The translations under genes and the position numbers were made by a program. The notes beneath the pieces were generated by a model. That model did no database searches. It was not told the DNA's origin and saw nothing but the letters and a program-made list of their open reading frames with translations. DNA of 64,000 nucleotides from Clostridium_AD frigoriphilum (GTDB taxonomy: Bacteria; Bacillota; Clostridia; Clostridiales; Clostridiaceae): NCBI RefSeq assembly GCF_036541405.1, contig NZ_JAZHFS010000013.1, forward strand, positions 1 to 64,000, given 5' to 3'. The first letter of the stretch is position 1. Every line of letters begins with the position of its first letter. This document shows, piece after piece, positions 51,970-60,576 of the stretch.

Positions 51970-52383
51970 ATGGAAGATATAATAAAAAAAAGATTTTTAT
52001 TCGTTTGGGTAGTCTTATTTATAGGATTAATAATATCGTCGGGGATGATTATACCAGGTATTACTAGTTTGGTTGGTGATAAAAATATTTTTTATGAAAA
52101 AAATACAGGATTAATATTATTGATGATTTATCCATTAACATTTTTGCTATTGGGATGGGCATTACTGTTTATGGGTGTTAGCGGAATGGGTAAAAAAGTA
52201 AAATTTGAACATATGTTCAAATTAAATAATGATGTTAAAGAGGGTGATTCCGAAAATATAGAACGTGCAATTAGAAGTCAAATAAGACAATTTAAAACAA
52301 TTATTTTATGCTTATGCTTTACTTGGATAACATATATTTTATTTAGTGTCGTTTCTATCTTACCAATATCATTGGTAAGATAG
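51970..52383 (+). CDS. Small membrane protein, first of a pair
   Basis: 137 residues, AAAGGGG upstream. Three likely membrane helices: about 9-29 (LFVWVVLFIGLIISSGMII), 47-70 (LILLMIYPLTFLLLGWALLF) and 112-132 (IILCLCFTWITYILFSVV), with a charged cytoplasmic stretch between the second and third. The next gene starts 2 bp after its stop. No family recognised. Confidence 0.6.
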   Translation: MEDIIKKRFLFVWVVLFIGLIISSGMIIPGITSLVGDKNIFYEKNTGLILLMIYPLTFLLLGWALLFMGVSGMGKKVKFEHMFKLNNDVKEGDSENIERAIRSQIRQFKTIILCLCFTWITYILFSVVSILPISLVR

Positions 52384-52384
52384 A

Positions 52385-53278
52385 ATGAGGTTTTGGAAGG
52401 TATCAACTATTTTTATCACAATAGTTTTTTTTGCAATTTTATTTAGGTTTACAACAGTTAATGCTAAAAATAGTAGTACAAGCATTAGGTATAAAGTTGT
52501 AGATTCAAGAATAGATGAAGTTGACATGAAAATAAGTAGTCCAGATGATAATGCTTTAGAAGTATTTTTACCATTACAAATTGATAATATAGAGTATGAT
52601 AGAAGTAATTTTACAGTTTTGCACGATAGTAATGAGAATGGTAGTGTATTTATTATATTAAAAAAATCAAATGAAAAAGATATAATAAGCATTACATGTG
52701 AGGTAAAAAAAACTGATGAGCGCAATAATAAATTAGCAAGGATTGAACCTTTTTTTTCTGAAAAGGCTATAATAATACCTACAGTTGATGAAAAAGACTT
52801 TAATAGCATAGACCTAAGCAAAAGCATAAAACAAATAAAAAAGCTTGGGTTTGATAATATACAAGCAGTTTTTGATAGAGAACTTGAGTTTAAAGTTAAT
52901 AATGGTAACACTAGTAAAATTAATTCGCAAACTGATATAACAATCAATTTGGATAAAGAGAAAGGCCGATTTGATTTAATTTATTCTGATTTAGGGGAAA
53001 AACAACATGAGGTGATTAATTCAGCAATAAATAAACTGTTCCCTAATCTAATTACTATAATATTCGCTTTTATCGCGTTTAATGAAGATAAAAAGGGAGT
53101 AAAAATAACTACAATTGGATTATGTTGTTTCGGATTTATTATAATGACAGTTTCACAATTTATTCAAAATAATACTATTGAATTTTGGAGTAATTTAATT
53201 AATTACATTATAATTATATTAATCATTTTGATATGGTTAATATTCGTATCAGGTTTTATAAAAAAGAAAAAAAAGTAA
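52385..53278 (+). CDS. Exported/membrane protein, second of a pair
   Basis: 297 residues. N-terminal signal-anchor (FITIVFFAILFRF), a predicted extracellular beta-rich domain of about 190 residues with charged repeats, and two C-terminal membrane helices (about 228-246 and 272-292) ending KKKKK. Topology suggests a surface sensor or scaffold working with the 51970 protein. No family recognised. Confidence 0.6.
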   Translation: MRFWKVSTIFITIVFFAILFRFTTVNAKNSSTSIRYKVVDSRIDEVDMKISSPDDNALEVFLPLQIDNIEYDRSNFTVLHDSNENGSVFIILKKSNEKDIISITCEVKKTDERNNKLARIEPFFSEKAIIIPTVDEKDFNSIDLSKSIKQIKKLGFDNIQAVFDRELEFKVNNGNTSKINSQTDITINLDKEKGRFDLIYSDLGEKQHEVINSAINKLFPNLITIIFAFIAFNEDKKGVKITTIGLCCFGFIIMTVSQFIQNNTIEFWSNLINYIIIILIILIWLIFVSGFIKKKKK

Positions 53279-53505
53279 TTTCAAACAATATCTTAAAGGG
53301 TAAGTACTAACAAGAATTTTGAACTTTATGTTTACAGAACTGCGATCAAAGATAATTAGTATTTGCCAAAAGGTACAAACGTCAATATTTTTGCACCCAC
53401 CGTGATTAAAGGGCGGATACTTTTACAATAATACAATATTAACGCGCATTAGTATCATCTTGCTGACCCAATACACTCAGTATGTGATAATATATCAATA
53501 TAGGT

Positions 53506-53522
53506 GTGTGCACTTTTTAGCG
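53506..53522 (+). repeat. Extra copy of the 17-mer found at repeat ends
   Basis: GTGTGCACTTTTTAGCG occurs here, at the end of repeat copy A (to 3934) and of copy B (to 53802), always in the same orientation. Possible IS21-like terminal repeat. Confidence 0.6.
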
Positions 53523-53580
53523 ATAATACATACAATTTAGCGTTAAACAAAACTAACCTTCATCCTAAAATTATCTCTAA

Positions 53581-53803
53581 ATTGTATCAATATTATAGTT
53601 ATTAGACATAAAAGAACAACAAGTTTGATACAATGGAAAGCCCTTGAATTCAGGGGCTTTCGTTGTTTTTTGGATTAAAGTGCAGTGTGAAAATTGAGCT
53701 GGAAGTCATAAAATTCTAGGTTAGAATGGAATAAATGCACACCCATATGGATTTTAAAATAGGGGTGTGCATTTTTAGTTAGGGGTGTGCACTTTTTAGC
53801 GGA
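53581..53803. repeat. Long direct repeat, copy B
   Basis: Counterpart of 3705-3934 in the same order and orientation: ATTGTATCAA, TTTGATACAAT (53624-53634), hairpin with TTGAATTCA, diverged middle, ATGCACACCC / GGGGTGTGCAT pair, GTGTGCACTTTTTAGCG. The 5' 60 bp are nearly identical to copy A; the middle is diverged. Together the copies bracket almost 50 kb. Confidence 0.75.
53636..53672 (+). terminator. Intrinsic terminator inside repeat copy B
   Basis: GAAAGCCC pairs with GGGCTTTC across TTGAATTCA-type loop sequence, followed by GTTGTTTTTT. The A-T to G-C swap relative to copy A keeps the stem. 53804-54243 has no recognisable gene. Confidence 0.75.
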
Positions 53804-54243
53804 ATTATAAAGTCTTTTGAATTTTTTTTTCGGCAAAGTTACTTGGAATAAGTGACCAGAATTCAGAAGAAAAGCACTTTACTGAAATTGTTTTTGAATA
53901 GCTTAATAACTATTTTAATATACCGAAACTGAAGAGAAAAACGTACTGAAAGATTAAAAACTAGATAATTACCGTCAGCAGCCAAATGTAAATTAACATA
54001 AAAAAATACATTTGTTGTAAAAAGGGAATTCAAAAATTAATGTAGAATATTAATAATTAGATTATGCATTTAGATGACATCGTTAATGATTATGAGAATT
54101 TAATACAACAAAGAGTATTAACGTAATTAGATATTTTTTAGATTTTGCGAGGTTTTCAGAGCAATTTAGATGTTAGTACAAAATGTGACGCTATTGCTGC
54201 GAAAATCAAGAAATTGTGGATTTGCTTAGAGGAGGAAAATGTA

Positions 54244-54483
54244 ATGGGAAGACATAAACAAATGCCTGGAAGTACTTATGAAGTGATATATCAGGATAAT
54301 CACGAAGCAACAGTAAAATGTGCATATCTTTGTCTTTATTGCAAGCAGGATACTGCTGCTCAAATAACAGTTTATTCAGATGATTTTGATTTATTAAACT
54401 CTGGTGGTTTTTTTGAGCCTCTTGAATGTGAATATTGCAATAAAACTTCAGATGTTAGATTTTGGAGTAGTCAAAGAATATAA
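54244..54483 (+). CDS. Small zinc-ribbon protein
   Basis: ATG at 54244 behind GAGGAGG. 79 residues (MGRHKQMPGSTYEV), with CLYCK near 31-35 and CEYCN near 62-66 forming a zinc ribbon. The upstream in-frame extension to 54145 lacks a ribosome binding site. Accessory gene between repeat copy B and a second zinc protein. Function unknown. Confidence 0.65.
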   Translation: MGRHKQMPGSTYEVIYQDNHEATVKCAYLCLYCKQDTAAQITVYSDDFDLLNSGGFFEPLECEYCNKTSDVRFWSSQRI

Positions 54484-54599
54484 TACCAATTTGCAGTTGT
54501 GATACTGATGAAATACCCAATTTATTAGCATTATCTTGCTCTGCCATGTATTAAATCGCAAGACCAAGCCATAATGCTACAAGAAAGGAGAGACGACTA

Positions 54600-54776
54600 A
54601 TGAAAGAAAAAAACATCAATTATGGCGAACTCGAGCAACATGAATATGATGATGCAAAGGGAAATATTTTCTATACTTGCCCACTTTGTGGTGGTGAGTA
54701 TCTTGACACGTTCATAACCGAAGAGAACAGTCAAAAAATGTGTGTTGACTGCTGGAATGAAAAGTACGGCGATTAG
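54600..54776 (+). CDS. 58-residue zinc-ribbon protein
   Basis: ATG at 54600 behind GAAAGGAG. MKEKNINYGELEQHEYDDA, then CPLCGGEYL near 27-35 and CVDCWNEKYG near 48-57: a compact two-CxxC ribbon. Too short to be noticed easily and opposed by a spurious minus-strand frame. Small zinc proteins like this are common in conjugative and recombinase elements. Confidence 0.65.
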   Translation: MKEKNINYGELEQHEYDDAKGNIFYTCPLCGGEYLDTFITEENSQKMCVDCWNEKYGD

Positions 54777-54807
54777 GAATGACGCAGCACGCAAGGTCCG
54801 AGATTAG

Positions 54808-54965
54808 CCTGACCTCATCCGCTACGGTTTAGATGATGACGACGATGATGACAGCGAATCTTTAAGCGTTTATGAAGCTGCAGAAATTTGGGCTTCACAC
54901 GAAAATACGAAGATTACATGTTTGGATACTCCGAAGAAGAAGAAGAATTAGAAGATGCTCTTTAA
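54808..54965 (+). pseudogene. Frameshifted acidic accessory protein relic
   Basis: First frame: LIRYGLDDDDDDDSESLSVY, then EAAEIWASH. The continuation KYEDYMFGYSEEEEELEDAL is in another frame, so one indel near 54900 breaks it. The piece lacks a start codon. Similar acidic ends occur in small proteins of Firmicute integrative elements. Confidence 0.5.
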
Positions 54966-55012
54966 AAGAAAGCCCTCTAAGCTATCATGGCTAGGAGGGT
55001 ATCTTTATAGGA

Positions 55013-55165
55013 TTATTCATTTATTTCAACGCTAACACTTGACTTGAATTCCACCGTGATTTTATTTTCGTAGACTGTGACTTTTTCAATTAGTCGCCGG
55101 ATAAGTGACTCGTCATATTCGGTAATTGCGGTAGGGTGCTCCCTGAGAAAGATGCCTATTTACAG
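55013..55165 (-). pseudogene. Second relic of serine recombinase C-terminus
   Basis: Minus strand reads IFLREHPTAITEYDESLIRR, LIEKVTVYENKITVEFKSSV and ends VEINE with a stop at 55013. This is the intact last 50 residues of a TnpX-type recombinase; all upstream parts are missing. Same orientation and motif as the relic at 3388-3590. Confidence 0.75.
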
Positions 55166-55320
55166 GAAGTTTTGAAAGCAGAAAATAGTATTAATTTAAT
55201 AAATAGAATGCTTATTAATAAAAGGAAGAAAATATGTTCTTACATCCCCTCCACGTCGAAACTATAGTTAAGCTAATCAAGAAATAGAGGCATTCTTTAA
55301 AATGAAATAAGCTCAAAATC

Positions 55321-55366
55321 TTCCGACTTCCGACATTCTTCCGACAGTGGATTTATGTGGTCGGAA
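55321..55366. repeat. TTCCGAC heptamer cluster
   Basis: TTCCGAC occurs at 55321, 55328 and 55339 in direct orientation, with the inverse GTCGGAA at 55360-55366. The surrounding 55166-55600 gap has no recognisable gene. Possible protein-binding array or element end. Confidence 0.4.
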
Positions 55367-55600
55367 ATTTTGTGCTTATTATGGTTTCGAAAAGATTAAC
55401 ACTGTCATTAGACATCTTTTTAGTGACATGAGAATAAACATCCATACTAATTGAAAAAAGTGCAAAAAAATAGTGATGACCACCACAATTATGGCTGCCA
55501 TCACCTTTTATATAAATGTCTCAGGCTTCGTGCATAAATTCAATCTATGTACCTTAAAACCCAATATTTTACAATTATTAGGTTATCATAGTTCATTTTT

Positions 55601-56236
55601 CTAAAATGCTTTCAGCATCACATATGAATGTTCCAACAATGCTTCATATGCATCGGCAGAATCTCCTTCGCATATGGCACTCAATATTTTTCGATGACAC
55701 TCACATACCTCTTTTCTCGATAGTTTGTTATCTGTAAACTGTATTTCAGGATGATTATAAAATCCCATAGAGGAATGCTTCAGACTACTAAAATAAGGAT
55801 CTTTCAATGACTCAAGTAACTCCAGATGGAACTGCTGGTCTACAGCAAAATATTCATTAAAATTCTTCTGTTCATCAAGCATTTTCTCCATTTGTTCCAT
55901 TAGTTTTTTTAGTTTCTTAACCGATGGATTATTCTTATCTTTTTGATAGGTTTTAGCCAGCGTTGCCACACAATAACCCTCAATTGCACAACTAAAATGG
56001 TAATGTTGCATTACCTCTTCTTTTGTTATTTGATGCAGCCGAATACCACGACTTGGTAAAATATCAATTCGTTTTTCATCTACTAGTTTTTGAATGGCAT
56101 CTCTGACTGGCGTTTTGGACATATCCATAGTGGCAGTCAACACATTTAGAGAATATATCTCACCATATATAAGTTTTTTATCATTTATCATTTGAATAAT
56201 TTTATCATAAGCTTCATCCTTTAATAAAAAAGACAT
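55601..56236 (-). CDS. GntR-family (FCD-type) transcription regulator
   Basis: Start at 56236 (MSFLLKDEAYDKIIQMIND) is chosen because GGAGG lies eight bases upstream; ATGs at 56275 and 56251 lack sites. 211 residues. Winged HTH (SLNVLTATMDMSKTPVRDAI, then RIDILPSRGIRL), then an FCD ligand domain (about 75-205) with DQQFHLELLE and ECHRKILSAI providing metal-ligand histidines. FCD regulators bind organic acids. It follows the aldo/keto reductase gene on the same strand and may control it. Confidence 0.9.
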   Translation of the reverse strand: MSFLLKDEAYDKIIQMINDKKLIYGEIYSLNVLTATMDMSKTPVRDAIQKLVDEKRIDILPSRGIRLHQITKEEVMQHYHFSCAIEGYCVATLAKTYQKDKNNPSVKKLKKLMEQMEKMLDEQKNFNEYFAVDQQFHLELLESLKDPYFSSLKHSSMGFYNHPEIQFTDNKLSRKEVCECHRKILSAICEGDSADAYEALLEHSYVMLKAF

Positions 56237-56319
56237 CCCAAATTCCTCCATGTATCTTCTCTTAAGATATTTCAATCATTTACGCCTGCTCATTATAATA
56301 TATGAAAAATAAAGATGCA

Positions 56320-56349
56320 AGAAGGCAGCCATTCTTCCGACTGCCTTCT
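56320..56349 (-). terminator. Terminator between aldo/keto reductase and GntR genes
   Basis: AGAAGGCAG (56320-56328) pairs with CTGCCTTCT (56341-56349); T-rich sequence follows on both strands, more extended after the reductase gene on the minus strand. Confidence 0.6.
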
Positions 56350-56370
56350 ATCTTTTTCTGTATAATTTAC

Positions 56371-57381
56371 TTAAACGTCTAATTTATAGTTTTCTTCTTC
56401 CAGAGCTTCCTTCAATTTTCCAATACAGCTATCATCCCATTTACCATATACCGTAACTTTAGCAAGTGCTTCATCAAATCTCTTCATATCATCGGCGGTA
56501 AAATTAATATTCGGAATTTCCATGTTCGAACGAATAATTTCTTCACTCATCATCCCAGGAATCGGAACAATAAAATCTTCCTTATGAAGTAACCATGTAA
56601 TAGCTGCCTGCGCATAAGAACATCCTTTTTCCTTTGATATCTGATCAAGAATTTCTAGTATTGGCTGATTTTTTATGATATTTTCATCACTAAATCTAGC
56701 TGCGAAGCGTTTAGCATCATCATTCTTATAGACCATACCCGGCTTATATTTTCCTGTCAAAAATCCAGCCGCAAGTGGCATATATGGCACAAATCCAATA
56801 CCACGTTCTTTACATGCCGCTAAAACCCCCTCCTCTGGCTCTCGTTCCATAAGAGAATATTCATTCTGAATAGCAGCTAACGGTGTTACAGCATGTGCAA
56901 TTCGAATATGATCTACTGTTGCTCTAGACATACCCCATGCACGAATCTTTCCTTTTTGAATAAATTTCCCCATATAACCTGCTACTTCATCTAGTGGAAC
57001 ATCATCTGTAACACGATGCATATAGTAAAGATCGATATAATCAGTATTCAAGCGTTTTAAAGATGCATCAAGACGAGCTTCAATTTGTTCCTCAACAGTT
57101 CCTTTAGACGGATCTGTTACAGGATGTAACTCTGGATTGTACTTTGTTGTAAGACATACTTCATGACGAATCGGTTTCAATGCCTCACCAACTAAAATTT
57201 CATTATGACCATCTGCATATGCGTCTGCTGTATCATAAATTGTACAGCCAAGTTGATGCGCCAAACGCATAAGTCTAATGCTTTCTTCACGTGGTGGTGG
57301 AGTTCCATGTCCATGTGAAAAGTCCATACATCCCATGCCCATTCCAGAAACTTCAAGTGAACCCAATTTTCTTTTTTTCAT
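56371..57381 (-). CDS. Aldo/keto reductase
   Basis: 336 residues, GGGGG upstream. TIM-barrel oxidoreductase: RKLGSLEVSGMGMGCM start, DTADAY with catalytic Asp and Tyr, TTKYN with catalytic Lys, YYMHRVT with His, and the NADPH-binding C-terminus (PIPGMMSEEIIRSNMEIP). Reduces small aldehydes or ketones with NADPH; substrate unknown. A consensus promoter and a palindromic operator precede it, and the GntR gene follows, suggesting a small regulated unit. Confidence 0.94.
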   Translation of the reverse strand: MKKRKLGSLEVSGMGMGCMDFSHGHGTPPPREESIRLMRLAHQLGCTIYDTADAYADGHNEILVGEALKPIRHEVCLTTKYNPELHPVTDPSKGTVEEQIEARLDASLKRLNTDYIDLYYMHRVTDDVPLDEVAGYMGKFIQKGKIRAWGMSRATVDHIRIAHAVTPLAAIQNEYSLMEREPEEGVLAACKERGIGFVPYMPLAAGFLTGKYKPGMVYKNDDAKRFAARFSDENIIKNQPILEILDQISKEKGCSYAQAAITWLLHKEDFIVPIPGMMSEEIIRSNMEIPNINFTADDMKRFDEALAKVTVYGKWDDSCIGKLKEALEEENYKLDV

Positions 57382-57425
57382 GATGTGTTTCCCCCTTTGT
57401 TTTTTAAGTTTTCATTCAATATTCT

Positions 57426-57442
57426 GGTATACCGATATATCG
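57426..57442. promoter_or_regulatory. Operator-like palindromes before the aldo/keto reductase gene
   Basis: GGTATACC (57426-57433) and CGATATATCG (57433-57442) overlap by one base, downstream of the promoter and upstream of the start codon. T-GGTATACC-A type sites are typical for GntR/FCD proteins, so the neighbouring regulator is the obvious candidate. Confidence 0.5.
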
Positions 57443-57453
57443 ATTACATTTAA

Positions 57454-57482
57454 AATATAACTCTTGTTTCGATGCTTGTCAA
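57454..57482 (-). promoter_or_regulatory. Consensus promoter of the aldo/keto reductase gene
   Basis: On the minus strand TTGACA (57482-57477), 17-bp spacer, TATATT (57459-57454). Near-perfect sigma-A promoter. 57483-57877 contains no recognisable gene. Confidence 0.8.
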
Positions 57483-57877
57483 TATAAAAATGGAAAAATT
57501 CTAAAAATTAGAAAAATTAATTATTGTTTCAAATCGGCGGCATATTCCTTCGGGCAATGGCGTCAACTTAGGGGATTTTCTCTCTAAAAACAATTTAACT
57601 AAAATTATTTTTAAGATGTTTACTATGTATTTTAAATGATATAATAAATTGAATAAAATAGAGAGTGTTTTATAGATTAGATAGACTTATATGTAAGTAA
57701 GAATGAAAATGTTTATGATAATGAAGGGTGAACCGTACCATAAGTAATAAAATATAATAAGTTTAGCAGTGAGGTTTTCCTAAAAACATTACAATTAAAA
57801 GAGTTCAAATAAATGATAATCAAAATTTTAAGCATAAGGTAAATAGGAATTTATAGAGGCGATAATTTCTTTCTGCC

Positions 57878-57904
57878 TATCTATAGTATAGATGATAGAT
57901 CCTT
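57878..57904. repeat. 27-bp imperfect direct repeat, left copy
   Basis: Matches 62120-62146 at 23 of 27 positions by eye. It contains the perfect palindrome ATCTATA-G-TATAGAT in this copy. The two copies bracket the AraC to dead-dioxygenase block. Confidence 0.55.
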
Positions 57905-57930
57905 CGCTCGATTCGTATTGAAGATCTATC

Positions 57931-58200
57931 ATTCTGTTTGGAACGAATGTGGCATCGTATAAATTTCCATTAGCTGAATCTCTTTTAGAACTAGCTCCGA
58001 CCGAAAAAACAGAGATAAGCTTTGAAGAACTGGCTGATCCTTATTCTCGCCATCTTTGTGAGTCTCTGAAGACTGCGCCAAAGCAGCCAGTTTTTTGATG
58101 CCTGTACTAAATTTAATAAAGGTGAGATCTTGCATGATGAACTAATCAGTGTTACGGTTGAAAAAGGGTTTAATAACGTTATTGATACATTTCACGTTGA
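57931..58200 (+). pseudogene. Relic of an HNH-type nuclease N-terminus
   Basis: First frame: ASYKFPLAESLLELAP, then ISFEELADPYSRHLCESLKT to a stop at about 58098. A shifted frame continues FDACTKFNKGEILHDELI and EKGFNNVIDTFH. The order YKFALAxALL, LxPFSxxICEHLK, FLxACRKFNxGEI, LGFNNVIDAFH is one I remember from HNH endonuclease proteins of Firmicutes; assignment from memory. The remainder is lost into the AraC gene end. Confidence 0.5.
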
Positions 58201-58217
58201 AGCCGTAACATTGACCA

Positions 58218-59162
58218 TTAAAGCTGACGAGGAGAAGTACCATAATACTGTTTAAAGGCCTTATAGAAATTGCTGCTATTGCTGTATCCGAGCATATCAG
58301 CAATTTTTTCAATGGAAAGATCCGTATGATCCAATAATAGCTTGGCTCTTCGCATACGTGATTCAGCTAGCAGAGCAGAAAAGGTCTTCCCTGTCTTTTC
58401 CGGCAAAAGACGTGAAATATAGACGGGGTGATATCCGAAATGGGATGCAATGTCATTCAATGTTACAGAATCAGAGTGTGATTCGATATATTCCATAATC
58501 CAGTCAATTAATGTCGTGCCAGTAGGTAGATGCTGACGCTTGTACTCATAGGAAAGATACATTGCAAGGGACATGACCATAGGTTTTAAAATTTTCTGTG
58601 AGCCCTCTGTTCTATGAGCATATTCAAGAATCATGACATTCAGCAGCTGCCAGATTGGCGAAGAAGCTGGAATTTCCAGATGAACGAACTCTTCTGAATA
58701 TTTGTTTTTCTGTGGTTCCAGAAAAAAATTAAGCATGGAGCTATCTGCTGAGAGCGCACTCAGGTATTCCCGGAAAAAGGTTTCTTTACGAATCAGTACT
58801 CCGAGAATAATACATTCGTGATCAGAATCCCGCTTAACAGCATAGCCGCTGTAGGGCTGACCGATATAGAAGTCTCCTTCTTTTACCGTGATCCGATTGT
58901 TATAGTTGGCGCTTAATGCATCATAATCTCCATGGTAAGCAAAATGAATGAAAAAAAAGTCCTGGCGGTGAAAACGCTCCTCAATTTTTTTCCCTTTAAA
59001 TGCACACACCATAACTTCCTCGGATTTCTCTCCCAACCAATGCGAAATCAGTTCGTTATTTCCTGAGGACGGATCCGGGCTAAAGTCCCAATTGAGGTGC
59101 GGAAAGTCCTGACCTAGTTTTTCTAATGCGTGATCGATTTCGGTATCGCAATTCCAAGACAT
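58218..59162 (-). CDS. AraC-family transcription regulator
   Basis: Start at 59162 (MSWNCDTEIDHALEKLG) has AAAGGA upstream; the ATG at 59207 has none. 314 residues. N-terminal cupin-like ligand domain (FFFIHFAYHGDYD, DFYIGQPYSGYAV), C-terminal double HTH (SVTLNDIASHFGYHPVYISR, then IEKIADMLGYSNSSNFYKAF and GTSPRQL). Transcribed divergently from the iron alcohol dehydrogenase operon, which it probably activates. Confidence 0.92.
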   Translation of the reverse strand: MSWNCDTEIDHALEKLGQDFPHLNWDFSPDPSSGNNELISHWLGEKSEEVMVCAFKGKKIEERFHRQDFFFIHFAYHGDYDALSANYNNRITVKEGDFYIGQPYSGYAVKRDSDHECIILGVLIRKETFFREYLSALSADSSMLNFFLEPQKNKYSEEFVHLEIPASSPIWQLLNVMILEYAHRTEGSQKILKPMVMSLAMYLSYEYKRQHLPTGTTLIDWIMEYIESHSDSVTLNDIASHFGYHPVYISRLLPEKTGKTFSALLAESRMRRAKLLLDHTDLSIEKIADMLGYSNSSNFYKAFKQYYGTSPRQL

Positions 59163-59227
59163 AACAACAGTCCTTTCTTCAGATTTTTGAGCAATTATTT
59201 CAAGCATTGCAACGTTTTTGGTAAATC

Positions 59228-59243
59228 AGATATGCTTATATCT
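59228..59243. promoter_or_regulatory. Palindrome in AraC/alcohol dehydrogenase intergenic region
   Basis: AGATAT-GCTT-ATATCT lies between the two divergent genes. A candidate binding site for the AraC protein or another regulator; no clear promoter boxes for the dehydrogenase were found. Confidence 0.4.
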
Positions 59244-59358
59244 AATTGTAGGTTAAAATAAGCCACAATTCAAGTTAATATTTAGCGCTGATTTGGAAGG
59301 TGAAAATCTATATGATGGAGTAGTAACAAGAAAGTTCAAATTGAAAGGAATGGTACAT

Positions 59359-60522
59359 ATGTATAATTTTGATTTTTATATGCCGACAAAAGTATTATTT
59401 GGAGCAGGAAAACTTCAGGAACTGCATACAGAAGTGTTTCCGGGAAAGAAAGCCCTGATCGTGACATCCAACGGTTCATCTACGAAGAAGTTCGGATATC
59501 TGGACGCGCTTGAGAAAGAACTGGATCTTGCGGGAGTTACCTATGAGATCTTTGATGAGATCCGTCCAAATCCGACAAACCGCAATATTATGGATGGTGC
59601 AACGAAAGCAAAGGAGACAGGCTGTGAGTTTGTCGTTGCACTTGGGGGAGGATCTGTCATGGACTCCAGCAAATGTATCGCACTCATGATGACCAATACG
59701 GGTGATATATGGGATTACAGTTATTCGGTAAACGGAGGAAAAAAGAATCCAGAAAAAGATGCCGCTCCAATTGTCGCTATTACAACTTCAGCAGGAACGG
59801 GAAGTGAAGTGGATTGTTGCGCTGTGCTCAGCAACGACGAAGTAAGTGAAAAATCTGGTTTTTTAGTTCCATCAATGTTCCCGGTACTGTCTGTTGTTGA
59901 TTCCAATCTGATGATGAGTGTACCGCCTAAATTTACAGCTTTTCAGGGAATGGATGCTTTTTTCCATGCAGCTGAATCTGTGATTAATAAGAATGAGCAT
60001 CCGATGGGAGAAATGTTTGCTCTGAAAGCTATCGAACTGATTGCCGCCAATCTCCCGGTTGTATATCGTGATGGAAGCAATCAGGAAGCAAGAGCAAATA
60101 TGGCACTGGCTAATTCACTTGCGGGCTACTACATGCTCATCACATCAGCACATACAATGGAACATGCCATGGGATCCTGCCACGAAAATCTGGTCCACGG
60201 TGCTGGTTTGATTATGATTGCTCATGCCTATTATGATTTCTTTGCAGAACGTAAGGCTGCAGAAGAACAGATGATCAAAATGGCAATAGCAATGGGAGTG
60301 GAGAACCCGACATCCGGAAAAGATTTTATCAGAGCATTGGATGAACTGATCGAAGCAGTCGGATGTAAAGATATCCGCATGAGTGATGCAGGAATCAAGG
60401 AAGAAGAGCTCGCAAAGTATCCGAAGAGAATACACGAGGTGCTCGGCGGCGACATTACCGCAGACCCGTTACCGCTTACGGATGAAGATTATCTTGAAAT
60501 CTATAAGAAATCATATCGTTAA
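59359..60522 (+). CDS. Iron-containing alcohol dehydrogenase (butanol dehydrogenase-like)
   Basis: ATG at 59359 (MYNFDFYMPTKVLFGAGKL) is nine bases behind AAAGGA. 387 residues. GGGSVMDSSK binds the NAD(P) pyrophosphate; TTSAGTGSEVD and GMDAFFHAAE, SAHTMEHAMGSCHENLVHG supply the Asp/His iron ligands. Interconverts alcohols and aldehydes. Its codon use is visibly richer in G and C than the prophage and the RpiR region. First of three co-directional genes. Confidence 0.95.
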   Translation: MYNFDFYMPTKVLFGAGKLQELHTEVFPGKKALIVTSNGSSTKKFGYLDALEKELDLAGVTYEIFDEIRPNPTNRNIMDGATKAKETGCEFVVALGGGSVMDSSKCIALMMTNTGDIWDYSYSVNGGKKNPEKDAAPIVAITTSAGTGSEVDCCAVLSNDEVSEKSGFLVPSMFPVLSVVDSNLMMSVPPKFTAFQGMDAFFHAAESVINKNEHPMGEMFALKAIELIAANLPVVYRDGSNQEARANMALANSLAGYYMLITSAHTMEHAMGSCHENLVHGAGLIMIAHAYYDFFAERKAAEEQMIKMAIAMGVENPTSGKDFIRALDELIEAVGCKDIRMSDAGIKEEELAKYPKRIHEVLGGDITADPLPLTDEDYLEIYKKSYR

Positions 60523-60576
60523 GAGCATAATGCATGTGATAACTGTGATTTATTACATAATTTAAGGAGGATAAAT

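Noticed and set aside
54597..54794. Minus-strand 65-residue frame
   Set aside because: It opposes the zinc-ribbon gene at 54600 on the plus strand, which has a good ribosome binding site and CxxC pairs.
57929..58135. Minus-strand 68-residue frame
   Set aside because: The plus strand carries a readable nuclease relic over the same bases; the minus frame has no recognised features.
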